This document shows positions 1-11,064 of a stretch of DNA of 64,000 nucleotides, piece after piece (position 1 is the stretch's first letter; each line of letters starts with the position of its first letter). The position numbers and the translations under genes are program-made. Under the pieces are notes generated by a model that was given only the letters and a program-made list of their open reading frames with translations, was not told where the DNA came from and did not search any database. The DNA is from Salmonella enterica subsp. enterica serovar Choleraesuis. Lineage in GTDB: Bacteria; Pseudomonadota; Gammaproteobacteria; Enterobacterales; Enterobacteriaceae. Location of the stretch: the NCBI GenBank assembly GCA_022846635.1, contig AP025685.1, positions 620,001 to 684,000 of the forward strand, given 5' to 3'.

Positions 1-253
1 ACTCCCAGGTATGTTTGGGAATTCGAAACTTAGCCATCAGCTCATCGCTGGAGACGACTTTTTCGACCACTTGCAGGCACATCTGGTGCAATTCTGCAGT
101 TACGGTCTCCAGCTTATCGACCTCAGCAGCGCTGAGGTGGTAGTAGGCCTCTTCGCTCCAGTACGGCTCGCCGTACATGGTGTGGAAGTTAAAGCCATAC
201 TCCTGAGCCTTAGCGCGCCAGTCCGGGCGTTCGGTAATATCCTTACGTTCCAT
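1..253 (-). CDS. ygiC: YgiC, glutathionylspermidine-synthase-like ATP-grasp protein (N-terminal part, runs off the window)
   Basis: Only the first 84 codons are visible. The ATG is at 253-251, three bases after the ygiB stop, so the two genes are almost certainly co-transcribed. The peptide begins [20 protein letters not shown] and continues with the tract [19 protein letters not shown], which I recognise as the start of enterobacterial YgiC. That family (about 386 residues) resembles the synthetase half of glutathionylspermidine synthase, with an ATP-grasp fold. No activity has been firmly assigned to YgiC, and the catalytic part lies outside the window. The neighbourhood tolC-ygiB-ygiC is the same as in E. 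coli. Confidence 0.93.
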   Translation of the reverse strand, partial: MERKDITERPDWRAKAQEYGFNFHTMYGEPYWSEEAYYHLSAAEVDKLETVTAELHQMCLQVVEKVVSSDELMAKFRIPKHTWE

Positions 254-256
254 CTA

Positions 257-931
257 TCAGCCACCCATTGAGCGGTGATTGTTGCCGGTTGCAGAGGCAC
301 TACGATGCATGGTGGCCTGGCGTGCAACCGATTCACCAAACCCGCCGCGAGTTACGGTACTGGTGGTTGCCGGTTTCGGCGCCATCGCGGTTTTTGGTAC
401 GGTCATGCTGCGGCCAGGAGTTGCTGCGCCGAAGCTTTTACCGCTGGCATCGGTGTATTTACCGTAAGCCGGGCTGGATGGATTCTTGGATGAGAACAGC
501 GGCTGCTGGGCAAAGCCCGCGCCGCCGCCCATCATGCGACCCATCATATAGCCGGCCATCAGCGGCATCCAGAAACTGCCGCTGGATTGCGCCTGGGCCT
601 GGTTTTCACCGCTCATGCTGGCCTGAGCCGGTGCCTGCTGGCACTGGCCTTCACCAAATTCAGCTACACAGTCTTCGCGGGTCGCATATTTAGGTGCAGT
701 ACGTTCTGCTTCTTTCAGAGCGTTGTTATACGAGGTCTTGCACTGCTCGCTTTGGCCTGGGTTGGCCTGAGAGCAGTCGTCAGCATTCTGGTACATCTTG
801 ACGGTTTCATCGCTCTTCTCGCAGCCAGCCAGCATAAATACGGCGCTAACGGCCAGGGCGACCGGGGTCAGGTGGCGCGCGCTCCAGCTTTTGCGAAACG
901 AGGCGTGATTGATGCTTTTTGTCCGTTTCAT
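257..931 (-). CDS. ygiB: YgiB, DUF1190/UPF0441 lipoprotein-like protein
   Basis: A 224-residue protein of the UPF0441 (DUF1190) family. Near residues 24-37 a hydrophobic stretch ends in LAGC, a lipobox-like sequence that suggests a lipid-anchored envelope protein. Cysteines then occur in the acidic N-terminal half, for example in the DDCSQ and [12 protein letters not shown] segments. The middle is glycine and methionine rich ([13 protein letters not shown]), and the C-terminal third is a low-complexity Ala/Thr/Ser tail that ends in SMGG. The biochemical role is unknown. It sits between tolC and ygiC as in E. coli, and the tolC terminator lies in the 153-base gap before it, so its transcription probably depends on read-through or its own promoter. 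Confidence 0.93.
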   Translation of the reverse strand: MKRTKSINHASFRKSWSARHLTPVALAVSAVFMLAGCEKSDETVKMYQNADDCSQANPGQSEQCKTSYNNALKEAERTAPKYATREDCVAEFGEGQCQQAPAQASMSGENQAQAQSSGSFWMPLMAGYMMGRMMGGGAGFAQQPLFSSKNPSSPAYGKYTDASGKSFGAATPGRSMTVPKTAMAPKPATTSTVTRGGFGESVARQATMHRSASATGNNHRSMGG

Positions 932-1054
932 ATCGATGGTCCTTGCCCAAAGGTAGTCTTTTCTTGTGCTGCTTAGGATAGGGGATGATTGGTTGAAAAT
1001 GAAGCGCAGAGGCCAGTGTGAAGGGGGATCTTTACGTTGCCTTACGTTGCAGTA

Positions 1055-1078
1055 AAAAGGGCGCCGGAGCGCCCTTTT
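1055..1078 (-). terminator. Rho-independent terminator downstream of tolC
   Basis: A perfect 10-bp inverted repeat (AAAAGGGCGC / GCGCCCTTTT) closes a CGGA tetraloop seven bases after the tolC stop codon. Read on the minus strand, the hairpin ends in a T-run. This is a textbook intrinsic terminator separating tolC from ygiB. Confidence 0.85.
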
Positions 1079-1084
1079 ATCAGC

Positions 1085-2533
1085 TTAGTTGCCGAGCATG
1101 CTTTCTGAAGCTGCGGCGGCTGCCTGCTGCATTTCAGGGCTGCCTGCGTAATCAGCACGCTGACGTTGCTGCTGATCTTCCGGCGCAACGACATCTGGCG
1201 TGGTAGAAACCGGCTGACCCAGTACGTTGTTTAAGGCAATCAGATCTTGCTCGTTGAGCGTACCCAGCGCAGATTTGATATTCAGCTCGTTAATCAGATA
1301 GGTATAACGCGCATTAGCCAGCTGCTGTTTCGCGTTATACAGCGCGGAAGTCGCAGACAGCACATCGACGATGGTACGAGTACCAACCTGATAACCGGCT
1401 TCCATCGCATCTAAAGAGCTCTGGGAGGAAACCACGGCCTGTTTGTAGGCATCGATGCTGCTAATGGATGCATTCACGTTGTTATACGAGGAACGCACGG
1501 TCTGCACCATGCTGCGGTGTGCGCTTTCCAGCTGCTCGCTAGAGCCGACAAACGCATACTGAGCCTGTTTCACTTTAGAGGTGACTGAACCGCCCTGGTA
1601 CAGCGGCAGGTTAAAGCTCAGGCCAACGGAGTTTTCACCCACGTGGCTGTTGTTGTATGCGGCACCGCCGGTTTTATGACCATTGTAATCCGTATCGGAA
1701 ACGCTGGAAGAAGCGTTGAAATCTATGGTTGGCATATGGCCGGTTTCTGCGTAGCGAATTTGCTCACGCGCCAGATCCTGGCTCAGACGCGCCTGCAACA
1801 GCGGCAGGTTACGCTGCTCGCCCTGCTTCAGCAGCGCGTTAATAGCTTTTGGTCTGGTGGTGTTAAAGTTGCTCACATTCAGTGAGGCCAGCTCTGGATA
1901 GTAGTTGCCGGTGACCTGGCGCAGTTTTTCAACCTGGTTATCCAGATTGTTACGCGCGGTAACTTCATCCGCCAGCACGGTATCGTACTGTGAGCGGGCG
2001 TTCTGCACGTCGGTGATTGCCACCAGGCCTACGTTAAAACGCTGGGTAGTCTGGTCTAACTGACGATAAACCGCCTGTTTCTGCGCTTCGATAAAGGACA
2101 GCGTATCGATAGCGTTCAGCACGTTAAAATAGGCCGTGGCACTGTTTAAGATCAGTGTCTGTTGGTCGGTCTGATAAGAGACGTCCTGAATACCTGCCGT
2201 TTTTTCCTGCAACGTCAGAGCGCGCCATTTAGACATATCGAAGATAGTCTGCGTTAATTTCAGCGACGCGCTGGTGCCGTTAGAGTTAACGCCATCGGCG
2301 TTACGAAAACCCTCGGTGTAGCTATAGTCTGCACCCAGGCCCAGTTGAGGTAATAGCGGACTGCGGGCTTCATTAATTTTTTCGAATGCTGCATCGCGGT
2401 CTGAAGCAGATTTGCGCAGCTCAGGGTTGCTTAAACGCGCTTGCTGATAGACTTGCATCAGGTTCTCTGCCTGGCTTACGGCACTGAAGCCGGTCAGGCC
2501 CAGACCGATAAGTAGTGGGAGCAGTTTCTTCAT
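1085..2533 (-). CDS. tolC: TolC, outer-membrane export channel
   Basis: TolC forms the trimeric outer-membrane channel-tunnel used by RND, MFS and ABC efflux pumps and by type I secretion. The 482-residue product starts with a signal peptide (MKKLLPLLIGLGLTGFSAVS, then QA before ENLMQ). It keeps the repeated helix-strand organisation of the family, including NPELRKSASDRDAAFEKINEA and the second-half counterpart. I chose the ATG at 2533 because AAGGA lies six bases upstream; an ATG two codons earlier would sit on the ribosome-binding site. The C-terminal tail (about the last 50 residues) is shorter and more divergent than in E. coli, where the protein has 493 residues. It is divergent from nudF, with a marbox-like site in between. 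Confidence 0.98.
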   Translation of the reverse strand: MKKLLPLLIGLGLTGFSAVSQAENLMQVYQQARLSNPELRKSASDRDAAFEKINEARSPLLPQLGLGADYSYTEGFRNADGVNSNGTSASLKLTQTIFDMSKWRALTLQEKTAGIQDVSYQTDQQTLILNSATAYFNVLNAIDTLSFIEAQKQAVYRQLDQTTQRFNVGLVAITDVQNARSQYDTVLADEVTARNNLDNQVEKLRQVTGNYYPELASLNVSNFNTTRPKAINALLKQGEQRNLPLLQARLSQDLAREQIRYAETGHMPTIDFNASSSVSDTDYNGHKTGGAAYNNSHVGENSVGLSFNLPLYQGGSVTSKVKQAQYAFVGSSEQLESAHRSMVQTVRSSYNNVNASISSIDAYKQAVVSSQSSLDAMEAGYQVGTRTIVDVLSATSALYNAKQQLANARYTYLINELNIKSALGTLNEQDLIALNNVLGQPVSTTPDVVAPEDQQQRQRADYAGSPEMQQAAAAASESMLGN

Positions 2534-2621
2534 TTGCATTCCTTGTTGTGAAGCCAAAATAAGTTATAAGCGCTGGCATGCGAAAATGACCGCGAATTCT
2601 AGCAGAAACTCGGCCCACTCC

Positions 2622-2641
2622 GGGTTGACCTAATGTGCCAT
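2622..2641 (-). promoter_or_regulatory. Candidate marbox (MarA/SoxS/Rob site) upstream of tolC
   Basis: On the minus strand the 20 bases read ATGGCACATTAGGTCAACCC. Compared with the marbox consensus AYnGCACnnWnnRYYAAAYn, all specified positions but one agree. It lies about 90-110 bases upstream of the tolC start codon and in the tolC orientation. E. coli tolC is known to belong to the mar/sox/rob regulon, so the site fits. No footprint can be inferred from sequence alone. Confidence 0.6.
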
Positions 2642-2742
2642 CGACGCGCGGTAATCATCAATTTACCATATAGCCAGCCAAACGGTAGGCGGCGGGCTAA
2701 TTTCAGCTCATTTCATCATTAAAACTTTGAAACGGTGCAACC

Positions 2743-3375
2743 ATGAATAAATCCCCTGAATCTCAGGTCAGTTTTGGAAAAAATGATGTGGAAATTATTG
2801 CACGAGAAACCGTATGGCGCGGTTTTTTTTCGTTGATTTTATATCGTTTTCGCCACCGCCTGTTTAATGGCGAAATGAGTGGTGAAGTTAAGCGGGAAAT
2901 TTTTGAGCGCGGCCATGCGGCAGTGCTGATACCCTATGACCCCAAACGCGATGAAGTTGTGCTGATTGAGCAGATCCGGATTGCCGCTATTGATACCAGC
3001 CCAACGCCATGGCTTTTGGAAATGGTTGCCGGAATGATAGAGCCTGGCGAAAGCGTGGATGATGTCGCGCGGCGCGAGGCTGAAGAAGAGGCCGGGCTCA
3101 GCGTCGGACGTACCAAACCAGTGCTAAGCTATTTAGCCAGCCCCGGCGGGACAAGCGAGCGTTTGTCTATCGTTGTGGGTGAAGTGGATGCCGCAACGGC
3201 TCATGGAATTCATGGGCTGGCGGATGAAAACGAAGATATTCGGGTTCATGTGGTAAGCCGGGAGCAGGCTTATCAGTGGGTTGAAGAGGGGAAAATAGAT
3301 AATGCGGCGTCGGTTATTGCCTTGCAATGGCTGCAACTGCATCACGAATCACTGAAAAATGAGTGGAATACCTGA
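2743..3375 (+). CDS. nudF: ADP-ribose pyrophosphatase NudF
   Basis: NudF is a Nudix hydrolase that splits ADP-ribose to AMP and ribose 5-phosphate. The 210-residue protein carries the Nudix box in the segment starting [20 protein letters not shown], with the REAEEEAG helix that binds the metals. The N-terminal [12 protein letters not shown] and C-terminal [19 protein letters not shown] segments match E. coli NudF closely. It begins the strand-sharing series nudF-yqiB-cpdA-yqiA-parE, and yqiB starts two bases after its stop. Divergent from tolC. Confidence 0.97.
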   Translation: MNKSPESQVSFGKNDVEIIARETVWRGFFSLILYRFRHRLFNGEMSGEVKREIFERGHAAVLIPYDPKRDEVVLIEQIRIAAIDTSPTPWLLEMVAGMIEPGESVDDVARREAEEEAGLSVGRTKPVLSYLASPGGTSERLSIVVGEVDAATAHGIHGLADENEDIRVHVVSREQAYQWVEEGKIDNAASVIALQWLQLHHESLKNEWNT

Positions 3376-3377
3376 AT

Positions 3378-3809
3378 ATGAAGCGCTATACGCCTGACTT
3401 TCCAGAAATGATGCGCCTGTGCGAAACTAACTTCGCAAAGCTGCGTCGCCTGATGCCTAAGGATGAAGAAGCCGGAGCGGCAATCAACTATCAGGTCAAT
3501 AGCGCCAGTTACCGACTGACAGTCCTCGAGTCTACCCGCTACACTACGCTGGTGGAGATTGAGCAAACAAAACCAGCAGTGAGCTACTGGAGCCTGCCTT
3601 CAATGAAGGTGCGGCTCTATCATGACGCCATGGTCGCGGAAGTGTGTTCGAGTCAGCAGATCTTTCGCTTTAAAGCGCGTTATGATTATCCCAATAATAA
3701 GTTGCATCAACGCGATGAAAAACATCAAATAAATCAGTTTCTGGCCGACTGGCTGCGTTACTGTCTCGCCCATGGTGCGATGGCAACCCCAGTGTTCAGC
3801 GAACAATAA
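3378..3809 (+). CDS. yqiB: YqiB, DUF1249 protein
   Basis: A 143-residue cytoplasmic protein of family DUF1249 with no established function. The start at 3378 gives [16 protein letters not shown], the conserved family N-terminus, and lies two bases after the nudF stop, implying translational coupling. The segments [20 protein letters not shown] and [20 protein letters not shown] are nearly identical to E. coli YqiB. It has no signal peptide or membrane segment. Position between nudF and cpdA is conserved across enterobacteria. Confidence 0.95.
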   Translation: MKRYTPDFPEMMRLCETNFAKLRRLMPKDEEAGAAINYQVNSASYRLTVLESTRYTTLVEIEQTKPAVSYWSLPSMKVRLYHDAMVAEVCSSQQIFRFKARYDYPNNKLHQRDEKHQINQFLADWLRYCLAHGAMATPVFSEQ

Positions 3810-3938
3810 TTATAAAAACGTGGCACAGACCACAAGAGTTCCTCCGGGCGCGATATTTTTACGTATCAGAGGGAATGGGCCGCTTTGCGGCCTGAAGGAT
3901 GTGAGCCAGGTTAGCATCGTAAAACCTAAGGACACCAA

Positions 3939-4766
3939 TTGGAAAGCCTGTTAAACCTCCCTGTAGCGCCGGGCGCTGCAGTCAGATTATTACAGATAAC
4001 CGACACGCACCTGTTTGCCAGTAAACAGGAGACCCTGCTTGGGGTCAGTACCTGGGACAGCTATCAGGCGGTGTTGGCCGCCATCGTAGAACAACAGCGA
4101 GATTACGATCTCATTGTTGCGACCGGCGATCTCGCACAGGATCACTCTGTTGATGCCTATCGCCATTTTGCTGAAGGGATCGCGCGCTTTAGCGAGCCGT
4201 GCGTGTGGCTGCCGGGCAACCATGACTTTCAGCCTGCCATGTATGGCACTCTGCGTGAGATAGGCATTTCACCCGCCAAGCGGGTGCTGGCTGGCGACAG
4301 CTGGCATATCATTTTGCTCGATAGCCAGGTTTTTGGGGTGCCGCACGGCGAGCTGAGCGACTACCAGCTTGAGTGGCTCGAACAACAGCTGCTACAGGAG
4401 CCAGAACGTCATACTTTGCTGCTGCTGCACCATCACCCGCTGGCTGCCGGCTGTAGCTGGCTCGATCAGCACAGCCTGCGTAACGCGCCGGCGCTGAACG
4501 ATATATTGTCTCGCCATTCTCAGGTGAAAGTGTTGCTGTGTGGGCATATTCATCAGGAAATGGATTGTGACTGGAATGGCCGCCGTCTGCTGGCAACGCC
4601 GTCGACCTGCGTACAGTTCAAACCGCATTGCGCCAGTTTTACGCTTGATACCATTACTCCGGGCTGGCGCTGGCTTACCTTAAATCCGGATGGTTCAATT
4701 GCAACCGAGGTCTGCCGTCTGGCCGATGCCAGATTCAGCCCGGATACGGCTTCTGAAGGCTACTGA
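3939..4766 (+). CDS. cpdA: 3',5'-cyclic AMP phosphodiesterase CpdA
   Basis: CpdA hydrolyses cAMP to AMP and so lowers the CRP-cAMP signal. The 275-residue product has the calcineurin-like metallophosphoesterase motifs in order: DTHLF (D22, H24), GDLAQD, GNHDF, a HHHPL cluster and GHIHQE. The start codon is TTG at 3939, not ATG; it gives [20 protein letters not shown], which matches E. coli CpdA, and TAAGGA lies just upstream. The TTG may limit expression. Its stop overlaps the yqiA start as TGATG. A 129-base gap separates it from yqiB. Confidence 0.97.
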   Translation: MESLLNLPVAPGAAVRLLQITDTHLFASKQETLLGVSTWDSYQAVLAAIVEQQRDYDLIVATGDLAQDHSVDAYRHFAEGIARFSEPCVWLPGNHDFQPAMYGTLREIGISPAKRVLAGDSWHIILLDSQVFGVPHGELSDYQLEWLEQQLLQEPERHTLLLLHHHPLAAGCSWLDQHSLRNAPALNDILSRHSQVKVLLCGHIHQEMDCDWNGRRLLATPSTCVQFKPHCASFTLDTITPGWRWLTLNPDGSIATEVCRLADARFSPDTASEGY

Positions 4767-5341
4767 TGGCTAATCTGCTTTATCTGCATGGTTTCAATAG
4801 CTCTCCATTATCGGCCAAAGCCACGTCGCTCCGACGCTGGCTGGCCGAACACCATCCGCATATCAATATGGTCACGCCGCAGCTTCCTGCTTATCCGGCT
4901 GAGGCTGCGGATATGCTTGAAAACCTGGTTCTGGAGCTGGGCGGCGAACCGCTTGGTGTTGTGGGTTCATCGTTGGGCGGTTACTACGCCACCTGGCTAT
5001 CGCAATGTTTTACTCTGCCTGCTGTGGTAGTTAACCCAGCGGTACGGCCATTTGAGCTGCTGACGGATTACCTGGGGGAGAATCAGAACCCCTACACCGG
5101 GCAACAATATGTGCTAGAGTCTCGCCATATTCACGATCTCAAAGTGATGCGAATTGACCCGCTGGAGTCCCCGGATCTCATCTGGTTGTTACAGCAAACC
5201 GGTGATGAAGTGCTGGATTATCGCCAGGCCGTGGACTATTTCGCCGCCTGCCGTCAGACCGTAGAGCCGGGTGGGAACCACGCTTTTGTGGGCTTTGAAG
5301 ATCATTTCAACCAGATAGTCGATTTTCTCGGATTACGTTAA
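4766..5341 (+). CDS. yqiA: YqiA, alpha/beta-hydrolase esterase
   Basis: A 191-residue serine esterase of the UPF0227 family. The N-terminus [19 protein letters not shown] gives the oxyanion segment, the nucleophile elbow GSSLGG carries S69, and the C-terminal [12 protein letters not shown] supplies the catalytic histidine. An Asp in the DEVLDY segment is the likely acid. E. coli YqiA has esterase activity on short-chain acyl esters; the physiological substrate is unknown. The start codon overlaps the cpdA stop by one base and parE follows after 42 bases, so all three are probably one transcript. Confidence 0.96.
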   Translation: MANLLYLHGFNSSPLSAKATSLRRWLAEHHPHINMVTPQLPAYPAEAADMLENLVLELGGEPLGVVGSSLGGYYATWLSQCFTLPAVVVNPAVRPFELLTDYLGENQNPYTGQQYVLESRHIHDLKVMRIDPLESPDLIWLLQQTGDEVLDYRQAVDYFAACRQTVEPGGNHAFVGFEDHFNQIVDFLGLR

Positions 5342-7276
<1,935 letters not shown>

Positions 7277-7295
7277 GCATGATGATTTAGGTTAT

Positions 7296-7320
7296 AAAAG
7301 GGCGCATTTCGCGCCCTTTT
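7296..7320 (+). terminator. Rho-independent terminator after parE
   Basis: A 10-bp stem (AAAAGGGCGC / GCGCCCTTTT) with a five-base loop begins about 20 bases after the parE stop and ends in T-runs on the plus strand. The stem is the same as that of the tolC terminator at 1055-1078. Confidence 0.85.
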
Positions 7321-7429
7321 TGCTGCCCGCCTTATTAAGGCCTCTGTTTCAGCCGGCGCTGCAACTAACTGAATTTTCAACGAGTGCCTGGGTAGATATC
7401 AATCAGAGAGGCTGGATAAATCCCTGAAT

Positions 7430-7458
7430 AAAAAAACGGCCAGCAATTGCTGACCGTT
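7430..7458 (-). terminator. Rho-independent terminator after ygiN
   Basis: The inverted repeat AACGG-C-CAGC-AATT-GCTG-A-CCGTT (one mismatch) lies 26 bases past the ygiN stop on the minus strand. It is followed in that direction by a run of seven T residues. It would terminate the mdaB-ygiN transcript. Confidence 0.75.
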
Positions 7459-7483
7459 GTTCATTGTATCTCGGAGGAGCTAA

Positions 7484-7798
7484 TCAGATACCGTCTTCGA
7501 GGATTTTGATGCTCATATCCAGCACGTCATCTTTAACCTGCTCGCTAAACGCTTTCATGTGCGGAGTGGCGAGATGCGCTTTCAGATGTTCAACGCTTTC
7601 CCACTTCTCAATCATCACGATGGAATCCGGAGCGGTGTTCTGGAAATCGACATTAGCGTTATGGTCAACCATAGGGCTATAGCCGTGGCAGCCATCTTCC
7701 TGCAACACGACAGGGACTAATTTTTTAAATACGTTCAGTACCGCTTCGCGATGATGTGAACCCGGACGGGTGCGAATGTCAGCAATTACTGTCAGCAT
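7484..7798 (-). CDS. ygiN: YgiN, quinol monooxygenase / quinone-cycle enzyme
   Basis: A 104-residue ABM-domain (antibiotic biosynthesis monooxygenase fold) protein. E. coli YgiN oxidises menadiol back to menadione and is thought to work in a quinone redox cycle with MdaB. The N-terminus MLTVIADIRTRPGSHHREAV and the segments GCHGYSPMVDH and EKWESVEHLKAHL are characteristic. AGGAG lies seven bases before the ATG. It is the distal gene of the mdaB-ygiN pair, with a 31-base gap holding an 11-bp hairpin. Confidence 0.96.
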   Translation of the reverse strand: MLTVIADIRTRPGSHHREAVLNVFKKLVPVVLQEDGCHGYSPMVDHNANVDFQNTAPDSIVMIEKWESVEHLKAHLATPHMKAFSEQVKDDVLDMSIKILEDGI

Positions 7799-7810
7799 GA
7801 TTTACTCCTG

Positions 7811-7837
7811 TTGCTTAACTGACGGACAGTTAAGCAA
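7811..7837 (-). other. Perfect 11-bp hairpin spanning the mdaB stop codon, upstream of ygiN
   Basis: TTGCTTAACTG and its exact complement CAGTTAAGCAA enclose a five-base loop. The mdaB stop codon (7830-7832 on the minus strand) lies inside the stem, and the ygiN ribosome-binding site follows a few bases later. On the minus strand no T-run follows, so this is not an intrinsic terminator; it is more likely an mRNA-processing or translational element. Confidence 0.6.
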
Positions 7838-8411
7838 AAATTTCCGCTAAATGTTTGCGATAAGCTGCCACATCGCGTGGGACGTCAGGCATTTTGATAA
7901 CGTCATTTGCGATGAAGGTTGGCAGCGGATCCATTCCAAGGAACTGGTTGGCTTTGTGGAACGGCAGGTAAACGCCGTCAACGCCAACGCCGTGGAAGAA
8001 CTGTTCTTTATCAGTAAAGGCTTCCATCGGGGCGTTCCAGGTCAGTGACAGCATATAGGTTTTACCCTGTAACAGGCCACCGGAACCGTATTTTTTTGAT
8101 GCATCGGAACGGGTACGACCATCGCTGGCATACAGCACACCGTGACCTTCAGTGAATACGTCGTCGATATATTTTTTAACGGTCCATGGTGCACCCATCC
8201 ACCAGCCAGGCATCTGCCAGATGATAGTGTCGGCCCATTCGAATTTTTTTACTTCAGCAGCAATATCGTACTCGGCATCAGGGCGAGTAACCTGCACGCT
8301 GTGGCCGGCATCGCGCAGAAAAGCTTCTGCGGTTTCAGTCAGGGTATCGTTCAGCTGGCCATTAGAGTGGGCGAATTTTTTAGCACCGTTGATAATAAGG
8401 ATGTTGCTCAT
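7830..8411 (-). CDS. mdaB: NADPH:quinone oxidoreductase MdaB
   Basis: MdaB is a cytoplasmic FAD flavoprotein that reduces quinones by two electrons, avoiding semiquinone radicals. The 193-residue product has the flavodoxin-like (NQO1/Kef ancillary) fold: MSNILIINGAKKFAHSNGQL for FAD phosphate binding, then WADTIIWQMPGWWMGAPWTV and the GGLLQGKTYMLSLTWNAP segment near the flavin. The sequence is very close to E. coli MdaB. It is divergent from parC across about 200 bases. In E. coli a ygiW-qseBC stretch lies between these genes; it is missing here. Confidence 0.97.
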   Translation of the reverse strand: MSNILIINGAKKFAHSNGQLNDTLTETAEAFLRDAGHSVQVTRPDAEYDIAAEVKKFEWADTIIWQMPGWWMGAPWTVKKYIDDVFTEGHGVLYASDGRTRSDASKKYGSGGLLQGKTYMLSLTWNAPMEAFTDKEQFFHGVGVDGVYLPFHKANQFLGMDPLPTFIANDVIKMPDVPRDVAAYRKHLAEIFA

Positions 8412-8610
8412 GGGTAAGTGTCCGGTTCAAAAAAGATGCGGCTATCTTAGCGTGATATAGATCACAGGAGAATGATGAAAAACAGCAAATACTTTTGCTC
8501 CAGCTGCAATAATCAAGCGTGCTGTGACTCGGGCTACCAGATAAGGTACTATCTGCGGCAATATTGCCGCCTGTTGGTCACAGGAACCAGACCCTGAGGA
8601 ATAACGATTA

Positions 8611-10869
8611 ATGAGTGAGTTGACTCATGATGGTGTAGAGCGCCAGCCGCTCCATCAGTTTACGGAAAATGCCTATCTCAACTATTCGATGTACGTCATT
8701 ATGGACCGCGCCCTGCCATTCATTGGCGACGGGCTTAAGCCGGTTCAGCGACGCATCGTATACGCGATGTCGGAGCTGGGGCTAAACGCCAGCGCTAAAT
8801 TTAAAAAATCAGCCCGTACCGTTGGCGATGTGCTGGGTAAATATCACCCTCACGGCGATAGCGCATGCTACGAAGCTATGGTGCTGATGGCTCAGCCATT
8901 TTCCTATCGTTATCCGCTGGTTGATGGCCAGGGGAACTGGGGGGCGCCGGACGATCCGAAATCTTTCGCGGCAATGCGTTATACCGAATCGCGCCTGTCT
9001 AAATATGCCAGCGTCCTGCTCAGCGAGCTGGGGCAGGGGACTGTGGACGAAGTCCCTAACTTTGACGGTACGTTGCTCGAGCCAAAAACGCTGCCGGCGC
9101 GCCTGCCGAATATTCTGCTGAACGGCACCACCGGTATTGCGGTGGGTATGGCGACGGATATCCCTCCTCATAACCTGCGGGAAGTTGCTACCGCCGCCAT
9201 CACGTTGCTGGATGAACCAAAAACCAGCCTTGATGCGCTGATGGATATTGTCCAGGGGCCGGATTACCCGACCGAGGCTGAGATAATCACCTCGCGCAGC
9301 GACATCCGTAAAATTTACCAGACCGGGCGCGGTTCGATTCGCATGCGTGCGGTGTGGACCAAAGAAGACGGCGCAATGGTCATTACCGCGCTGCCGCATC
9401 AGGTGTCTGGCGCTAAAGTTTTGGAGCAGATTGCCAGCCAGATGCGGGCTAAAAAGCTGCCGATGGTTGATGATCTCCGCGATGAATCTGACCATGAAAA
9501 CCCAACTCGCCTGGTGGTCGTGCCACGCTCCAACCGCGTAGATATGGAGCAGGTAATGAATCACCTGTTTGCCACTACCGATTTGGAGAAAAGCTACCGG
9601 GTCAATCTCAATATGATTGGTCTGGATGGCCGCCCGGCGGTGAAAAACCTGCTGGAAATTCTCAGCGAATGGCTGGTGTTCCGCCGTGATACGGTCCGTC
9701 GCCGCCTGAACTATCGCCTCGATAAAGTGATGAAACGCCTGCATATCCTCGAAGGTTTGCTGGTGGCGTTCCTGAATATTGACGAGGTGATTCATATTAT
9801 CCGTGAGGAAGATGAGCCGAAGCCGGTGCTAATGGCGCGTTTTGGGATCACCGAAACCCAGGCCGAAGCCATTCTGGAACTGAAGTTACGTCATCTGGCC
9901 AAACTCGAAGAGATTAAAATCCGCGGCGAGCAGGACGAGCTGGCAAAAGAGCGCGATCAGATTCAGGCGATCCTGGGTTCCGAGCGTCGGATGAATACGC
10001 TGCTGAAAAAAGAACTTCAGGCGGATGCCGAAGCCTATGGCGACCCGCGCCGTTCACCGCTGCATGAGCGCGAAGAAGCTAAAGCGATGAACGAGCACGA
10101 CATGCTGCCGTCCGAGCCAGTGACCATCGTTCTGTCGCAGATGGGCTGGGTGCGTAGCGCTAAAGGGCATGATATCGACCCTTCAGGTTTGAGCTACAAA
10201 GCGGGCGATGGCTATCTGGCCGCCGCGCGCGGTAAGAGCAATCAGCCGGTAGTATTTATTGATTCCACCGGGCGCAGTTATGCGTTGGACCCTATCGCGT
10301 TGCCTTCCGCTCGCGGCCAGGGCGAACCGCTCACTGCGAAGCTGACGCTGCCGCCGGGTGCCAGCGTCGATCGGATCCTGATGGAAGCTGACGATCGCAA
10401 ACTCCTGATGGCATCCGATGCGGGTTATGGTTTTGTATGTACCTTTAACGATCTGGTGGCGCGTAACAAGGCGGGTAAAGCCATGATCACGTTGCCAGAA
10501 AACGCGAAGGTACTGTCGCCGCTGCCGGTATATCACGAAGACGATATGCTGCTGGCCGTTACCGCAGCAGGCCGCATGCTCATGTTCCCGGTGGCTGACC
10601 TGCCGCAGCTGTCGAAGGGGAAAGGTAACAAAATCATCTCCATTCCGGCCTCTGAAGCCGCCAGCGGTAAAGACAGCCTGGTATGGCTAACCCTGGTTCC
10701 GGCCAATAGCGGTATCACCGTACATCTGGGCAAACGCAAGATTAAGATGCGTCCTGAAGAGCTGCAGAAAGTTCGCGCCGAGCGCGGACGTCGCGGTACC
10801 CTGATGCGCGGCCTGCAACGTATCGATAAAATTGAAATAGACACTCCTCACGCCGACAGTGAGGAGTAA
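8611..10869 (+). CDS. parC: DNA topoisomerase IV subunit A, ParC
   Basis: ParC carries out the DNA cleavage and rejoining steps of topoisomerase IV. The 752-residue protein has the catalytic tyrosine Y124 in AMRYTES (Y120 in E. coli numbering; the N-terminus here is four residues longer). The quinolone-determining segment reads [12 protein letters not shown], so the positions equal to S80 and E84 are the wild-type residues. The C-terminal beta-pinwheel DNA-wrapping domain starts about residue 490. GAGGA precedes the ATG. It is followed by its own terminator and then plsC. Confidence 0.98.
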   Translation: MSELTHDGVERQPLHQFTENAYLNYSMYVIMDRALPFIGDGLKPVQRRIVYAMSELGLNASAKFKKSARTVGDVLGKYHPHGDSACYEAMVLMAQPFSYRYPLVDGQGNWGAPDDPKSFAAMRYTESRLSKYASVLLSELGQGTVDEVPNFDGTLLEPKTLPARLPNILLNGTTGIAVGMATDIPPHNLREVATAAITLLDEPKTSLDALMDIVQGPDYPTEAEIITSRSDIRKIYQTGRGSIRMRAVWTKEDGAMVITALPHQVSGAKVLEQIASQMRAKKLPMVDDLRDESDHENPTRLVVVPRSNRVDMEQVMNHLFATTDLEKSYRVNLNMIGLDGRPAVKNLLEILSEWLVFRRDTVRRRLNYRLDKVMKRLHILEGLLVAFLNIDEVIHIIREEDEPKPVLMARFGITETQAEAILELKLRHLAKLEEIKIRGEQDELAKERDQIQAILGSERRMNTLLKKELQADAEAYGDPRRSPLHEREEAKAMNEHDMLPSEPVTIVLSQMGWVRSAKGHDIDPSGLSYKAGDGYLAAARGKSNQPVVFIDSTGRSYALDPIALPSARGQGEPLTAKLTLPPGASVDRILMEADDRKLLMASDAGYGFVCTFNDLVARNKAGKAMITLPENAKVLSPLPVYHEDDMLLAVTAAGRMLMFPVADLPQLSKGKGNKIISIPASEAASGKDSLVWLTLVPANSGITVHLGKRKIKMRPEELQKVRAERGRRGTLMRGLQRIDKIEIDTPHADSEE

Positions 10870-10874
10870 CAAGC

Positions 10875-10900
10875 AGCGGGCGTCCGGCCCGCTACTTTTT
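10875..10900 (+). terminator. Rho-independent terminator after parC
   Basis: AGCGGGC and GCCCGCT form a 7-bp GC-rich stem with a five-base loop, beginning five bases past the parC stop. ACTTTTT follows. Confidence 0.75.
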
Positions 10901-11064
10901 CCGGTTAAATTCTTTCTGGGGCATTGTTTTGTTAGTGCTTTGCACATAACAATACGTGTTTTGGGATTCCTGGCGTTAAGTTCCTGGCGTCGTTTCGTGA
11001 TTAGTGCGGTGTCTTTCCCTGGTAAACCGCTATACTGGTCGGCGCTGTGGCTTAAGAGGTTAGT

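Noticed and set aside
8809-9795. A 328-codon frame antisense to parC
   Set aside because: Long antisense frames are common over GC-rich conserved genes; the parC reading is certain and the antisense product is His/Arg/Gln-rich low-quality sequence.
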